Below are positions 11,103-22,400 of a stretch of DNA of 64,000 bases, one piece after another. Origin of the DNA: Pictodentalium vernedei (taxonomy: Eukaryota > Mollusca > Scaphopoda > Dentaliida > Dentaliidae); assembly GCA_031216915.1 (NCBI GenBank), contig CM062294.1, positions 32,751,128-32,815,127 on the forward strand, given 5' to 3'. Under the pieces are notes generated by a model that was not told where the DNA came from, made no database searches, and saw only the letters and a list, made by a program, of their open reading frames with translations. Made by a program: the position numbers and the translations under genes. Position 1 is the stretch's first letter; each line of letters starts with the position of its first letter.

Positions 11103-11548
11103 TTAGGTGAGTGTCTATCAGCTCTCCTGTTATTTTCTTGTACCCTGCAAGCAAAGTGAAACTGTTGATATTGAAAAATAGTGTAACTCAGAAAAATCAA
11201 TTTTGTCGTATAAACTATAATGATTAAAGGATTTGGCTTTTAGTATTAAAAGAGTTCTGTAAATGTCTTCAGGTAATTACAAGTGACTTCCGTAGTGTGT
11301 GACAATTCATAAGGAATGCTGTGATTGATTTTAGGTTTTGATTTTTCATTCCATGAGTATGCTGTGTTAGGATTATAGAATAGATGAAGGAAAACTGACA
11401 AATCAGTGACAATAACACATACATTAAACACCATCCTGCATGGTTGTGTTACATGGAAAGTTATTTCAGTTCAAAGTATTGTGATACACATATGAAAAGG
11501 TAGATTCTATCATCCACTTGCTTCATCCCAAAAGGTGATGTATAGTTT

Positions 11549-11797
11549 TTAACCCTTTACCTAACGAATCGGCTGCATCCACCCACGTAATATGCAAATT
11601 CAGCAGTTGAAAAAATATTATTTTTAAAAACTTTTCAACAAAACTATATCATGTGACCCCTCGTTGGAACGAGCTCGTTGAGCTCGTTCCAACCAGGGGT
11701 CACATGATATGGTTTTGTTGAAATTTTTTGAAAAATTTCAAAAAATGATATTTAAAATAATAAATTTTGATATCATCTGCATTGGGTAAAAGGTTAA
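11549..11797. mobile_element. TTAA-flanked palindromic MITE (family A), copy 1
   Basis: TTAACCCTTTACC(T)AACGAATCGGC and TTGGGTAAAAGGTTAA form the ends. The core palindrome is ATATCATGTGACCCCTCGTT...GAGCTC-GTT-GAGCTC (about 11635-11721). The right TTAA is shared with the next element. Confidence 0.88.
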
Positions 11798-12448
11798 CTG
11801 GTTGGGTGCTAGAAGCCACTATCATGGCTCTTTTGAAAAGTGCTAAAAGCCTCTTTAGTGGCTTAATTTACACTACATGCGGGAGTGCGGTGGCATTGCG
11901 GTAACATGTTCTCATCAGATCACCAAAGTTAAGGAACATTGAGCCCGGTTAGTCCTCGGATGGTTGACCGTCTTAGCGATCGATTTGGACTCCCGCGTTG
12001 TGTCCTTGGGCAAGACAGTTAACCCCGATTGTCCACAGGGGGGCATACTAAGGCGTACTGCACGTTGATGATGTGCATGTCTTCAACCAATCTAACCCTG
12101 CCTCACAGTGCTGCAGTGCAGAGTTATGATGTTGGGGTGTTTCTGTCTGGGTACTCCGGCTTCCTCCACCTGTAAGACTGTCATGGTCATGATTAGCCAT
12201 TGTGCATAAGTATGTGACCTTAAGCACCAATAAATAAATATATAAATAATTACACTACATGCATTAGCTTGATGTTTGCTCAGCAGTAGAACAAAGAATG
12301 TTTATGTGAAATTGTAACAAATAAATTAATTATCAAAAAAACTTGCTAAAACTAAGTAAGGCTCACCTTGCTAGAGCAATAGAAACAGTGAAAAAAAATA
12401 CATGTTACAAATTGTCTTTGCAAAATAATTTAGTACTCTGTTAGTTAA
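11794..12448. mobile_element. MITE family H, copy 3, with nested SINE
   Basis: It starts TTAACTGGTTGGGTGCTAGAAG and ends AATTTAGTACTCTGTTAGTTAA. Both terminal TTAA sites are shared with neighbouring MITEs. The interior is mostly a SINE (11881-12249). Confidence 0.7.
11881..12249 (+). mobile_element. 5S-rRNA-headed SINE
   Basis: The head has CTCATCAGATCACCAAAGTTAA, GCCCGGTTAGTCCT and CGGATGGTTGACCG, matching the internal promoter region of animal 5S rRNA. The body then continues with TTGTGTCCTTGGGCAAGACA and the same (AATA)n tail as the tRNA-headed SINEs. The duplication TTACACTACATGC (11868-11880, 12250-12262) is perfect. Confidence 0.9.
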
Positions 12449-13803
12449 CCCTTTGAGACTTTAATTATCCTGACGTTCAAACGTCACTGGGAATTCAGTT
12501 TCTTCAGCATTTTTCAAAACGCAACATCAAACGTCAGAAAGTACAATTATTACCAGTTTATAGGGTGTTCCCTAGTACATTAACAAAGTTTAACAGGGCA
12601 TTACAAGAACGTAACGCTCAACTTAAAAAGCCTTGTGATGTGTCCGGCCATTAATGAGTTGAACATCTCATTAACAGCCCGACACGTCAAGTGACTTTTG
12701 TTCCTCGCTGTGGTACACTTGAAAATGGAAACAGTTTCCAGAAATGGTTTCAACTAGTAAACAATGTGATTTTTATTTAAATTATTAAATATGTAAAATG
12801 TCCAGCAAAGTTAGTCTCATAAGAACAAGCAGCTGTATATAGTTAGAAAGTCTGCAGACAATTTAAGCCTTTATTCCTGACTTATAGACTCTAAATATTG
12901 GGTCTGTTTTTTAAGTTTTCTAACTTCATTGCAGTTGAAAGAGTACCGATGCCGATCACGTGATAGTCATGTGATACCAGTTTGTTTGAGAACAGATGAC
13001 AATATCATCTGCCAAAATTAAAAACGTTAAAAATATCTCAATCAAGCGAATTGAATGAAGACCAATTGGTTGTTTGTAGCTGCTATGTAAGGTACAGGGT
13101 CAAACCTTTCTCGGAATCGCAGTGGTAATAATAGTAATAACACGACTTTGTCAGGCCTTGTGGTTTATTAATGGCCCAACAGGTGTAAATAACAGCCTGT
13201 CAGCTTATTAACGGCCCTTGACTTCATCTCGGGCCTTTTATAAGCTGTTGGGCTGTTATTCACACCTGTTGGGCTGTTAATAAACCACAGTGCCCTCCAA
13301 AGTTATGTTATTGTTATAATAACAAGATAGTTTTCACATTAGTGTTTAACTGGTAGAGGGCTCAATTATTTTTGGTGGTCTGAATTTGTTATTCAAAACT
13401 TGTTTTATTACAAATTATTGGAGAGTGCCCACAGGCACTCTCCAATATGTAATAAAATAAATTTATATAAACGAAATATTATTTGTGTTTGACTGAATAT
13501 GAAATATAAACAAGGGAAGTGTAGGCTTTTGTTCTGGTATCCTCATTTTCTGAAAGCCTAATAGTGGCTTCTAGCAATGAACCAGTTAAGAAGTCTTGAC
13601 TGCTGGATTATATTAGTATTTTAAGCTGCTATAACATTTGGCTCAACGGCTGTCACTGAGCACTATTCTGGAGAAAATAGGAATTTGAGGTTAAAGCTTT
13701 AAAAAATCTCCCCAAAAATAACAAAACAAATGACCCAAAAGTATCAACGTGCTGTTTGATTTCGTACGTCATTAAGGCATACAAAAGTATCAAAGGGTTT
13801 TAA
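12445..13803. mobile_element. Composite MITE family G, copy 3 (inverted), with extra insert
   Basis: It begins TTAACCCTTTGAGACTTTAA and ends GTATCAAAGGGTTTTAA, the reverse of copy 2. The inner TTAACTGG...CCAGTTAA unit is at 13346-13589 with the palindrome GGAGAGTGCCCACAGGCACTCTCC. About 12560-13320 is additional sequence not present in copy 2. It contains paired arms such as CAACAGGTG(T)AATAACAGCC and GGTTTATTA(A) near 13160-13290. Confidence 0.8.
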
Positions 13804-14300
13804 GGAAGCTTTTTTCACATCAAATATTCATATGTGGGACAAAACCCAAAACAAAATACAGCTAGGCTTTTCTGGGAGAGGTGGGTGATAAGACACATGA
13901 CGTTTGAGACAATCTGTGTAATAAACATTCAGTATTTTTGTTACTTTCTCAATTTACTGTCCTGATCACCATGCAAAATGAAGCAGTGCTTAACTAATGT
14001 CGTAAACAAAATATGTTTTCCTGGCACAGTAGAGAGAGTGATATGGCTCAATGGTTAGTTTGTCAATTACTCCTGGTAGAACCAACAATAGAATCGGTGC
14101 ACAAACTGACCGCAACAGACGCACTGAACACGGCATCCGAAGAAGGCGTCCATACCATGGACAGTTTGATCCTGACCAGCATTAATGGCATTGTGTCTTT
14201 TTTTTCATTTGTTACCCTGATTTATGGGGTTTTTTTCTTACTGAATAAGCTTAGCAATTAATAGCCTAGAGTACCTAAGGGGAAGTTAGGCTGAACCCAA
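13804..14300. other. Unassigned spacer with one compositionally distinct stretch
   Basis: Most of it is AT-rich. 14013-14261 on the + strand is an 82-codon open frame with more balanced base composition than its surroundings and a hydrophobic C-terminal stretch (FFSFVTLIYGVFFLL). I do not recognise the sequence and see no splice or promoter support, so I do not call a gene. Confidence 0.3.
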
Positions 14301-14771
14301 TACAGTGGAGCACACTTAACCCCCTTCACTCTGATGTCAAAATATCTAAATTTCAGGCAGAAAAAATTTCCCCTAATGCAACTAGAAATTTAACCAATTC
14401 AATCTTGTTTGACAGAGCTCACTGAGCTCTGTCAAATTGAGCTCTGTCAAACGAGATTGAATTCATTAAATTTCTAGATGCATTATGGGAAAAAACAGCT
14501 TCCTGAAATTTTGGTATTTTGACATCAGAGAGAAGGGGGTTAATTGAATATCTCGTAACTGAATAACCCTGTTAATTGAATATAATTTTCCAAACAAAAC
14601 CATTTACCATACCTCCAGTTTGAATTTGATCTGTTAATTGAATGTAGGTTATAGAATAAACTCCTGTTAATTGAATAAAAAATATTGTAACCTTTCGAGA
14701 CATTTCCCTAAGTCTCCCCAGTTTTCCTTTGTTTATAGACCTATTTGGCCTCAGTATTTTCAATACATGCA
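14301..14771. mobile_element. Mariner-like MITE (family D), copy 3, split by another MITE
   Basis: TACAGTGGAGCACACTTAA opens the element, and TTGAATATCTCGTAACTG resumes after the inserted element at 14316-14543. The internal blocks CTGTTAATTGAATATAATTTTC and ACCATTTACCATACCT match the complement of family D copies 1 and 2. The right end is not clear. Confidence 0.75.
14316..14543. mobile_element. TTAA-flanked MITE (family D') inserted in a family D element
   Basis: TTAACCCCCTTCACTCTGATGTC and its inverted partner GACATCAGAG...AAGGGGGTTAA are the ends. The core is the TTGTTTGACAGAGCTC palindrome with a partly duplicated right arm. The host site was CACTTAATTG, so TTAA was duplicated on insertion. 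Confidence 0.92.
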
Positions 14772-14791
14772 TTTAATATATTAGCTGGAGC

Positions 14792-15158
14792 AGGGAGGGG
14801 GTGCGATGGCTCAGTTGGTAGAGGTGCAGGCTGCAAGCCGAGAGGTCCTCGGTTCGAATCCCACCTGCGGCAACCGCATTGTGTCCTTGGGCAAGACACT
14901 TCACCCCCCGCATTGCCCATGTGGGGGCACGGTGACGCTGTGTACTAAGGTGTACTGCACGTCGATGGTGCACCTGTCTTCAACCAATGCTAACCCTGCT
15001 TGTGTGGAGTTGGTATGTTGGGGAGCTGACAGTTGCTCGCCGTTGCTCAGTGGTTCTCTCTGGGTACTCCGGCTTCCTCCACCCGTAAAACTGTCACAGT
15101 CGTGGTTAGCCACTGTGCAGAAATATGTGACCTTAAACACCAACAAATAAATAAATAA
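14792..15158 (+). mobile_element. tRNA-headed SINE, full length
   Basis: A 12-bp duplication ATTAGCTGGAGC at 14780-14791 and 15159-15170 flanks an intact head, body and tail. Confidence 0.95.
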
Positions 15159-15170
15159 ATTAGCTGGAGC

Positions 15171-15563
15171 CTGCAGCCTCTCGTTTTATCCTTCCGAGCT
15201 GGCACTCGTGCCATATCGATTAACCCATTCACACGCATGTGTCATTCTGTGTATATATGCAAGAATTCATGAAGATGTAGCATTGGCTAGACCCCTGCAG
15301 TCAATACCACCTCCTCCCACTTCCCTTTAATGGGAGGAGGCATTGCCTGGCAATTACTGGAAGTTCCAAGTAAGCATAACTTAATGTAGGGCCTTGAAAA
15401 GCCTTGAGTTTGGCTGTTGTTGAGCCTTGAAAAATGCTGTCAACAGCTGAGAAACTGCCTTGAATATAGCCTTGAATTATATTAGTCCATGCCTGTAGTA
15501 ATCCTATAATACTTAGATGCTGAAAGTCATCTTCAACTACAAAAAAAAATTAAATAACTGCCC
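15171..15563. other. Unassigned spacer
   Basis: Contains a local inverted pair (CCTCCTCCCAC / GGGAGGAGG near 15310-15340) and a CCTTGA-rich stretch (15395-15475). I see no gene. Confidence 0.4.
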
Positions 15564-15783
15564 TCCCCATGGGAACCCTGGGAAGTGAAGCTGTGCCTGC
15601 GGTAAACAGGCTGTTTTACTGGTAAAATAGGACCCCTTCACCAATGCTTGGGAGGTGCAAACCCTCTCTAAAATGGGCAACATGGCTTATTAATGCTCAC
15701 CCCTGGTCTTAAGTTGATACTCATGTTGTGGTCATGATTAGCCATTGTACAAAAATATGTGACCTTAAACACAAATAAATAAA

Positions 15784-15843
<60 letters not shown>
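15564..15843 (+). mobile_element. Second retroposon family (GGAAGTGAAGC type) with shared tail
   Basis: The body has GGGAACCCTGGGAAGTGAAG, a short inverted stretch around GTAAACAGGC, and GGTAAAATAGGACCC. The 3' part, GGTCATGATTAGCCATTG and ATGTGACCTTAAACAC with a long (AAAT)n, is the same tail as in the tRNA-headed SINEs. Confidence 0.8.
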
Positions 15844-15844
<1 letters not shown>

Positions 15845-15905
15845 CTGACCTTATTTGATAATGAGGATTTACAAATTCCTGAAAGCCATATTGTTATTTT
15901 AGTAT

Positions 15906-16141
15906 TTAAACCTTTAAACCATGGTGATATCTTCCATGTCAGTTCAGGGTGGCAACTGGAAGAGTCCATATTCATTAATTGGGGGTAGACCAATTAATAT
16001 TTTCAATGTGCATCCCTGGGGCTGCACGTTGAAAATATTAATTGGTCTACCCCATATATTCACTCTGCATCCATCCTGCTTAATTAATTTATGATGTATC
16101 ATGTCCCCCGGTCGGAAAAGCAGCCTCTTGGAACGGGTTAA
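15906..16141. mobile_element. TTAA-type MITE (family I), copy 1
   Basis: A near-perfect palindrome (about 15983-16052) has arms GGTAGACCAATTAATATTTT. The element ends GAACGGGTTAA and starts TTTAAACCTTTAAACC. It matches the copy at 50023-50479. Confidence 0.75.
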
Positions 16142-16242
16142 TAAAAAGTTTCCCCAATTTTTTTTTTAACTCACCGGACTGAAAGTCATGATGAGCTGTT
16201 ATGGTCACTCATCATATTGTGTCAGTCATCTTTCAACCATCC

Positions 16243-16589
16243 GGGAGCATGGTGGCTCAGTGGTTACAGCATTGAACTTCAAACCAAAAGGTCCACGTTT
16301 CGATCACCACCAAGGGTGACTGCCTTGTGTCCTTGGGCAAGTCACTTTGACCCGATTACACACGTGGGGACACGGAGGTATTGTGTACTAAGACACACAG
16401 CATGTTGAAGGTGTACTTGTCTTCAACCAATGCTAACCCTAAGGGCTTGGAGTTAGGGCATTGGGGAAGTCTGACAGTTGCTTGTCATTGCTCAGTGGTT
16501 CTCTTTGGGTACTCTGGCTTCCTCCAAACATGAAACTGTCCGACACAAAGTGAGCCTGACTGTCAAAAGTGTTGTTAATTAAATAAATG
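16243..16589 (+). mobile_element. SINE subfamily with TGTCAAAAGTGT tail
   Basis: The head is GGGAGCATGGTGGCTCAGTG with box B-like GTTTCGATCACC. It has the TTGTGTCCTTGGGCAAG block and ends in CTGACTGTCAAAAGTGTTGT before AAATAAAT. It differs from the main subfamily in head and tail. Confidence 0.8.
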
Positions 16590-16688
16590 TCATCTATCCA
16601 TTCAGGTTCAATTTGAGGGTTCTCAAAAAATCACTGGGTTGTTTTCAATAACATTTTTTGCATGTGGTTGTTGATGTAGAGGAGTAAT

Positions 16689-16900
16689 TTAACTCCCTTC
16701 TCGCTGATGTCAAAATATCCAAATTTCAGGCAGCCATTTTTCCCATAATGCAAGTGGGAATTTAACCAATTCAATCTTGTTTGACAGAGCTCAGTGAGCT
16801 CTGTCAAACAAGATTGAATTGGGTAAATTTCTAGTTGCATTATGGGAAAAACTTGCACCTTGAACTTCAAATATTTCAACATCAGTATGCAGGGGGTTAA
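16689..16900. mobile_element. TTAA-flanked MITE (family D'), copy 2
   Basis: TTAACTCCCTTCTCGCTGATGTC and ACATCAGTATGCAGGGGGTTAA are the ends. The palindrome has long arms and apex GAGCTC-AGT-GAGCTC (centre 16794). Confidence 0.88.
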
Positions 16901-17012
16901 TTGGCAATAAATAATAATTTCCACAATAAATATTTTTCTGCAGTTGAACAAAGAACTATTGCCTACAGGTAAAGCTACATGAGAAGCTTTCAACACTTTT
17001 CAATAGAGCCAT

Positions 17013-17369
17013 TATTTATTTATTTATTTATTTGTGGTGTTTATTGACACTTTCAACAGCCAGGGTGACCTCCTGTCAGACAGGAAGCCGGAGTACCAGG
17101 AGTGAAACACCAAACATTTCATGGCGAGCAACTGTCTGTCAGGCTCTCCATTATACTAACCACACATAAGCAGGGTTAGCATTGGTTGAAGGCAAGAGCA
17201 TCATTGACCTGGAGTGTGCCTTAGCACACAGTGCCACGATACCCATGCGAGAGCAAAAAGGATTGAATGCCTTGCACATTGGACACAACATAGTTACTGC
17301 TGGACAGGATCTAACCATGGAATTTTTACTTTGAAGTTCATTGCTCTGACCACTCAGCCACTGCAATTC
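17013..17369 (-). mobile_element. SINE, reverse orientation, diverged
   Basis: It starts with (TTTA)n and GTGGTGTTTATTGACACTTTC, and ends in the inverted head CTGACCACTCAGCCACTG. The body is diverged. Confidence 0.75.
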
Positions 17370-17637
17370 CAGAAAGCAAAATATATAGTTTGGTTGAGTT
17401 TTTTTTATGCCTTTCTTTCTATTTTCATAAGAAATGTTTTAATCTTGGAGATTTTTATATATCTTTGCTACACACTCACAGTCTACATGTACATATCATG
17501 GATTTGCAGTCATTTTTAGGTAATTTTGGCTGTCTGAATAAAATTGCCAGCCAAGACTTGTCATCAAGAAATAACTGCCGAGTTTACCCAGTGACTGATT
17601 AATCAGTCAGTCAATCAATCGAACAATTAATTATATA

Positions 17638-17868
17638 ATGGGTTTAGTGGCACTTTTGATAGCCATGGTCACCTCATGTCAGATAGTTTTACGGGTGGAG
17701 GAAGCTGGAGTACCCGAAGAGAACCACGGAGTAGTGGTGAGCAACTGTCAGACTCCCCAACATTCTAACTCAACACAAGCAGGATTAGCACTGGATGAAG
17801 ACAAGAGCACCATCGACCTGCCTTAGTACACAGTGCCACCATTCCCCCACGTGGGTTGCTGCATTATA
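17638..17868 (-). mobile_element. SINE fragment, reverse orientation
   Basis: GGAGGAAGCTGGAGTACCCG and the CAACACAAGCAGGATTAGCA stretch match the SINE body. Tail and head are missing. Confidence 0.7.
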
Positions 17869-18164
17869 GTGAACCCTAGCACAGGACCGTTTGCTCAAAT
17901 CAAGTTACTACCCTTGTGTGGGGTGGAGGAAAATTGCCCTTATTTTTAACAAGTCTTCATCTCATGACCCGATGGATGCAATGACTTGATCTATGGGTTT
18001 CAGCATCCTTTTGATGTGTAGAAATAGGTTTGTTTATAGAAGTTCAAAGTCAATATATGCTATCATACTGGGAGGGAGGGGCAAGATTTTGGGCTCACTC
18101 AGACTTTAACTTTTTGAAATTAATAGGCTGATATGAATGAAGGTTGGGCCTAAAAAAAATAAAA

Positions 18165-18506
18165 ATCTGTTTCTCAGGCCCTCCCACATGGTCCTTTTGG
18201 CTACCGCATGCTCTCTTTTTATAACCTATCCAAACTTAAAAAAACCCAAAATCGAATTGATTATGTCTGATATTTTACCCAAGTTAATAAAATTGTCCCT
18301 TGAGTGCAAGAAGCATTGTAAAGCCTTCTTGCACTCAAGGGACATAATACACCACCACCCATGCTATTAAATAGATTATGTGGCATAAAACAAACCAAGA
18401 ACATGAACTTTTTAATGGCAAAGAAATAATTACAAAAATAAAAAATAAAATAAAAAAATGCCCGCACGCATGCAATTTTACAAAAAATGGCCTGAGAAAC
18501 AGAATA
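18165..18506. repeat. Inverted-repeat element with nested hairpin
   Basis: The outer arms TCTGTTTCTCAGGCC and GGCCTGAGAAACAGA enclose a perfect inner hairpin GTCCCTTGAGTGCAAGAAG (18295-18313) / complement (18325-18343). It is probably an unclassified MITE. I could not find target duplications. Confidence 0.65.
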
Positions 18507-19192
18507 TCTACTTTGTGAGGCCTTGTCATACAGTATGAGCAGGTGACATGTCTTGCATACAAAACAAAAGAACAGGCATCCACATGGGGATTCATACAGA
18601 TTAAAAATATAACAAAAATTCAAATGATTTCTTTCACTTTACTGCACAGAACAAGTAATTATATTTGTGACATTGTGAGAGAGGGATATACGAAAATATT
18701 CCCTCTATCCATCAGATGATTTCAACCTTCAGCCCATCCTTCCATCCTTTTCCATTTCCTGTCATCACATTTGAATGAAAACCGTTAAAAATATTAACCC
18801 ATATTTAATGTTTTTCTTTTTGGTGATAATATCGTGAATAGGATTGCAAACCTGAGCTCTCTCCAAGTAATTCTTTAAGTTATCGCTCTTAGAATGTCTT
18901 GTCATCTCATTACCATTTCTTGTTATTACATTTCCAAGAAAAGCCACAGTTTTTCCCAAATTTAATATTTTGCTTTTTGGTGACAGTAAATTAACTGTTT
19001 GAACATTGTGAAGGGGATTGCAACCCAGCTGTGTCCAAGTACTCCTTTGAAAGTTATTGCCCTTGATGGAACAGCAGGAGATTGGCCATTGCATGACACT
19101 GCACTTGTTGATGTTTGGAATAGATCATCCTCAGAAGGTGTTCTGATTAAAATCATGATTGGTTTCATTTTGAGGGAAGCGGGTAACTGAAA
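18507..19192. other. Unassigned spacer
   Basis: AT-rich. A loose direct repeat (blocks with TCATTACATTTCC... and TTTTGCTTTTTGGTGA near 18770-18850 and 18900-19010) is visible. There is no gene signal. Confidence 0.4.
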
Positions 19193-19821
19193 TTAACCCT
19201 TTGATACTTAATGTACATCTTATGACGTATGAAATCAAACAGCATGTTGACACTTTTGTATATCTTATGATGTATGAAATCAAACAGCACGTTGATACTT
19301 TGTGGTCATTTGTTTTGTTATTATTTTTCGATTTTGTAAAGTTTTAACCCCAATTCCTATTTTCTCCCGAATAGTGCTCAGTGACAACTGTTGAGCCAGA
19401 TGTTATTGCTGCTTAAAATACTAATATAATATAATAATATAATCCTGCTGTCAAGACTTCTTAACGGGTTGAGTGCTAACAACAAAAAATGAGAATGCTA
19501 GAGCAAAAGCCAACACTTTCCTTGCTTATATTTCATATTCAGTCAAACACAAATAATATTTTGTTTATATGAATTTGTTTTTTTACAAATTATTGGAGAG
19601 TGCCTGTGGGCACTCCCCAATAATTTGTAATAAAACAAGTTTTGAATAACAAATCCAGACCACCAAAAATAATCTAGCCCTCAACCAGTTAATCACTAAT
19701 GTGAAAAATATCTTGTTATTTGTACTTTCTGATGTTTGACATCACATTTTGAAAAACGTTGAAGAAACTGAATTCCCAGTGACATTTGAATGTCAGGATA
19801 ATTAAAGTCTCAAAGGATTAA
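19193..19821. mobile_element. Composite MITE family G, copy 2 (reference copy)
   Basis: TTAACCCTTTGATACTTAATG at the left and AATTAAAGTCTCAAAGGATTAA at the right. Two 45-bp units lie just inside the left end. An inner unit from TTAACGGGTTGAGTGCTA (19461) to TAGCCCTCAACCAGTTAA (19692) contains the palindrome AATTATTGGAGAGTGCC/GGGCACTCCCCAATAATTTG. This copy defines the family. Confidence 0.85.
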
Positions 19822-20695
19822 CATGGATAATCAGATAAAAAAATTCAAAAATCTTCTCTCAATCCCCCATAGGCCCAGATGAATAAATAAAGAGCTTACA
19901 TTGTCAGCGTCAGCTGGTTACAGTCTATAACATGGTGGTAGCCAGGATCATGGCTAAAGGTTTCCGATTGGGGGTGTAGTCTAGTGAATTTCCAACTAGG
20001 GGGTGGAATCCCCTTCCCGGTCCCTCCCTGTAATTGGAAATTCACTACCGAGAAAGATTTTGAAAATGAAGTCATGAAAGGGGGCATAAAATTGGTTCCA
20101 GTAACTGAAATACCAACACATTTATGATAGAATTATCAGGTTATTATTATTTGGTATTATTCTGGGAATTGAATATGTGCTAAACAAATGCCCAAGCTTA
20201 GAATTTTGAACAATTCACACTGTCCTAACATTAAATCAGATCTTATGCAGGAATGATCAAATTTCGATAGTCATGCTTATAGAAATAACAGTGCCTTGCC
20301 AGTGGTTTCTAGTCAATTTCTGGCCTGTATAGTTAGCCAACTTTACTTGACACCACTGCTAAGTTCTGTTTGGCAAAAATTTGATCTAGCTAGCTAAGCT
20401 TAAACCTATAGACTAGGTTAATTATTGGGAAACTTTGTAACCTGTAAAAAGGTTAACCATAATGGGAACCGTAAATTTTTGAACCCAGATTGGCCCTGGT
20501 GAGAATCAATGTTTCTGACTGATATCTCAGGGTCCCAAGTTATGTGGGAGCCATTCACAGTTATTAAACCTGTTTTGGGTTGAAAATAAATTCATTTGGG
20601 GTTTGAAAGTGTAGTGGACCCATGTTTCTTGACCCATCTTTCATATTCATGTCCATTTGATATCATACTATTTTTTGGCTTCTTTATAAGTGTTG
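19822..20695. other. Unassigned spacer with a small inverted repeat
   Basis: AGTGAATTTCCAA and its complement at about 19984-20047 form a hairpin. The rest is AT-rich unique-looking sequence with no coding signal. Confidence 0.4.
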
Positions 20696-20699
20696 TTCC

Positions 20700-20830
20700 T
20701 ATTGTAACAGGAGGAGAGATAAGTGCGGGAGCCGGGGTTCGAACCATTGACCTCTAGCACACAAAGCGACAGATTTACCATGAAACTAAGAGATCGGGAC
20801 CAACCAGGCTGGTTGGTTAATGGCCTTTAT
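20700..20830 (-). mobile_element. Third tRNA-related repeat (short)
   Basis: On the minus strand it reads GGTCCCGATCTCTTAGTTTC, then CATGGTAAATCTGTCGCTTT, GTGCTAGAGGTC and GGTTCGAACCCCGGCTCCCG, with a good polymerase III box B. Related sequence occurs at 37430-37540 and 38183-38280. Confidence 0.6.
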
Positions 20831-21133
20831 ACCTGGACCGCTACACTATTTTGTTGAGTATTCATTCAGATCACAACATTGTTTCTTCTACCTCCAGTTG
20901 AGTTATATTTTATCCATGCATCCATGGTTTGAAAGTTGACCCAGATCCTCATGAATCTGAAGACCAACAAGGGAAACCAGGATTTTAACCCCTTGGGAGT
21001 CTTTCACCCCACCCCATGTTACATAAGATTGGCCAATCCAGTCCTGGAACTCTGTCTGGCCCTCATTTCTTATTGGGTAAAACCCTGTTATTTCAAATTT
21101 AATATCTCTCTGACACTGGACATGTTAGAAAAT

Positions 21134-21348
21134 CACCCTCGCAGGAACCCCAGGAAGTAAAGCTGTGCTTGTTTACTGTGGTAAACAAGCTCTTTTTCAC
21201 TGGTAAAATAGGACCCAGTCACTAATGCTTGGGGCGCAAGTTCTCTAAATAGGCAACATGGGGTATAAACAATTGACCGACCTGACTTTATTTTCATATT
21301 GTGGTCATGATTAACCATTAGGCAGAAGTATGTGACCTTAAACACCAA

Positions 21349-21411
<63 letters not shown>

Positions 21412-21415
21412 ATAT
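21134..21415 (+). mobile_element. GGAAGTGAAGC-type retroposon with target duplication
   Basis: The duplication ATGTTAGAAAAT (21122-21133 and 21416-21427) shows this is a complete mobile unit rather than part of another element. It ends in GACCTTAAACACC and a long (AAAT)n. Confidence 0.88.
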
Positions 21416-21547
21416 ATGTTAGAAAATGCCCTTGATCCCTGATATTATGTTAGTGAGAGACTTGAGCCAGTTAGAACAACAAAAACTTGAGTGGTAATAA
21501 GCCTGTTCCAATGATTATGTTTTTGAGGCAAATTGGGTCATGCGAAT

Positions 21548-22245
21548 TATAGATGGGAAATATACCAAAAAACTGAACCGATACCGATATCATGGAGATA
21601 CCGAAAAAACGAACTGAACCAATCATAGAATACCGAAACCGTCTGCATCTTGAAATATTCCTACATTTTCTTTTTGTGAGGCTTTGTTGAGGACTGATAG
21701 CAGTTTAAGTGTTCATTTTCATGAAAAAAATCACTGCTTTTCTCTTCAGTTTTGTTAACCCTTAAAGGCCTAGGCAATAGTTCTGAATTCTCACCAGACT
21801 ACAACCCATACATGTCCAATTACTTAGCTGTGATATCTAGTCAAGTCTTGGCTGCCTATTAAGGCAGCCAAGACGTGACTAGAAATCACTGCCTGGGTGT
21901 TTTGTATGGAGTAATCAGGACCTCCTAATGATAGCATGTAAAGGACACATGCTCTCAGATCACAAAAGCCTGATATTGGCCTTTAAAGGTTAATATGTGT
22001 TTGGAACAAGGCACAAAATTACTGTAGATATGATTTGTGTTAGTGAAAGAATGTCATTTGTGGTGCTGTCGTAGAATGATGCAAGAATAACTTAATCTGT
22101 ATCTTCCTGGTGTGAATTCCCCTTTGGTACTATCTGCAAATCTCGGTCAAGTCAGGTACCGAGTACTGAACCAATACTGTGGTATACCCCTTTCAGTATA
22201 CCGAAAGTGATACCAAACGCAAAATTCCAATACCGCCCATCTCTA
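21548..22245. mobile_element. hAT (Ac-type ends) element
   Basis: TATAGATGGG at the left and CCCATCTCTA at the right are flanked by ATGCGAAT and ATACAAAT. The two differences are both G-to-A transitions, consistent with decay of the duplicate. The interior has GAACCGATACCGATATC-like subterminal repeats. A TTAA MITE is nested at 21755-21993. Confidence 0.8.
21755..21993. mobile_element. TTAA-flanked MITE (family K)
   Basis: TTAACCCTTAAAGGCC and GGCCTTTAAAGGTTAA are the inverted ends. A hairpin GTCTTGGCTGCCT/AGGCAGCCAAGAC sits at about 21845-21873. It is nested inside a hAT element. Confidence 0.85.
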
Positions 22246-22266
22246 ATACAAATTGGAATTTTTCTC

Positions 22267-22400
22267 TTAACGAATCGGCTACATCTGCGCGCGTAAATTT
22301 TAAAATTAAGCTGCAGAGAAAATATATTTTTAAAAAAATTTCAACAAAACCAAAATATGTGACCTCCTCATGATATGGTTTTGTTGATTTAAATTTTTTT
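22267..22400. mobile_element. Family A MITE remnant with collapsed hairpin
   Basis: TTAACGAATCGGCTACATCT and TTTCAACAAAACC match family A. The core is reduced to ATATGTGACCTCCTCATGATATGG, meaning the inner stem is gone. Confidence 0.75.

Noticed and set aside
11900..11990. 5S rRNA gene
   Set aside because: Only the internal promoter-like part is present, with substitutions, and it is fused to the SINE body.
12650..13300. Separate named element within composite MITE copy 3
   Set aside because: There are inverted arms but no convincing pair of termini or duplication.
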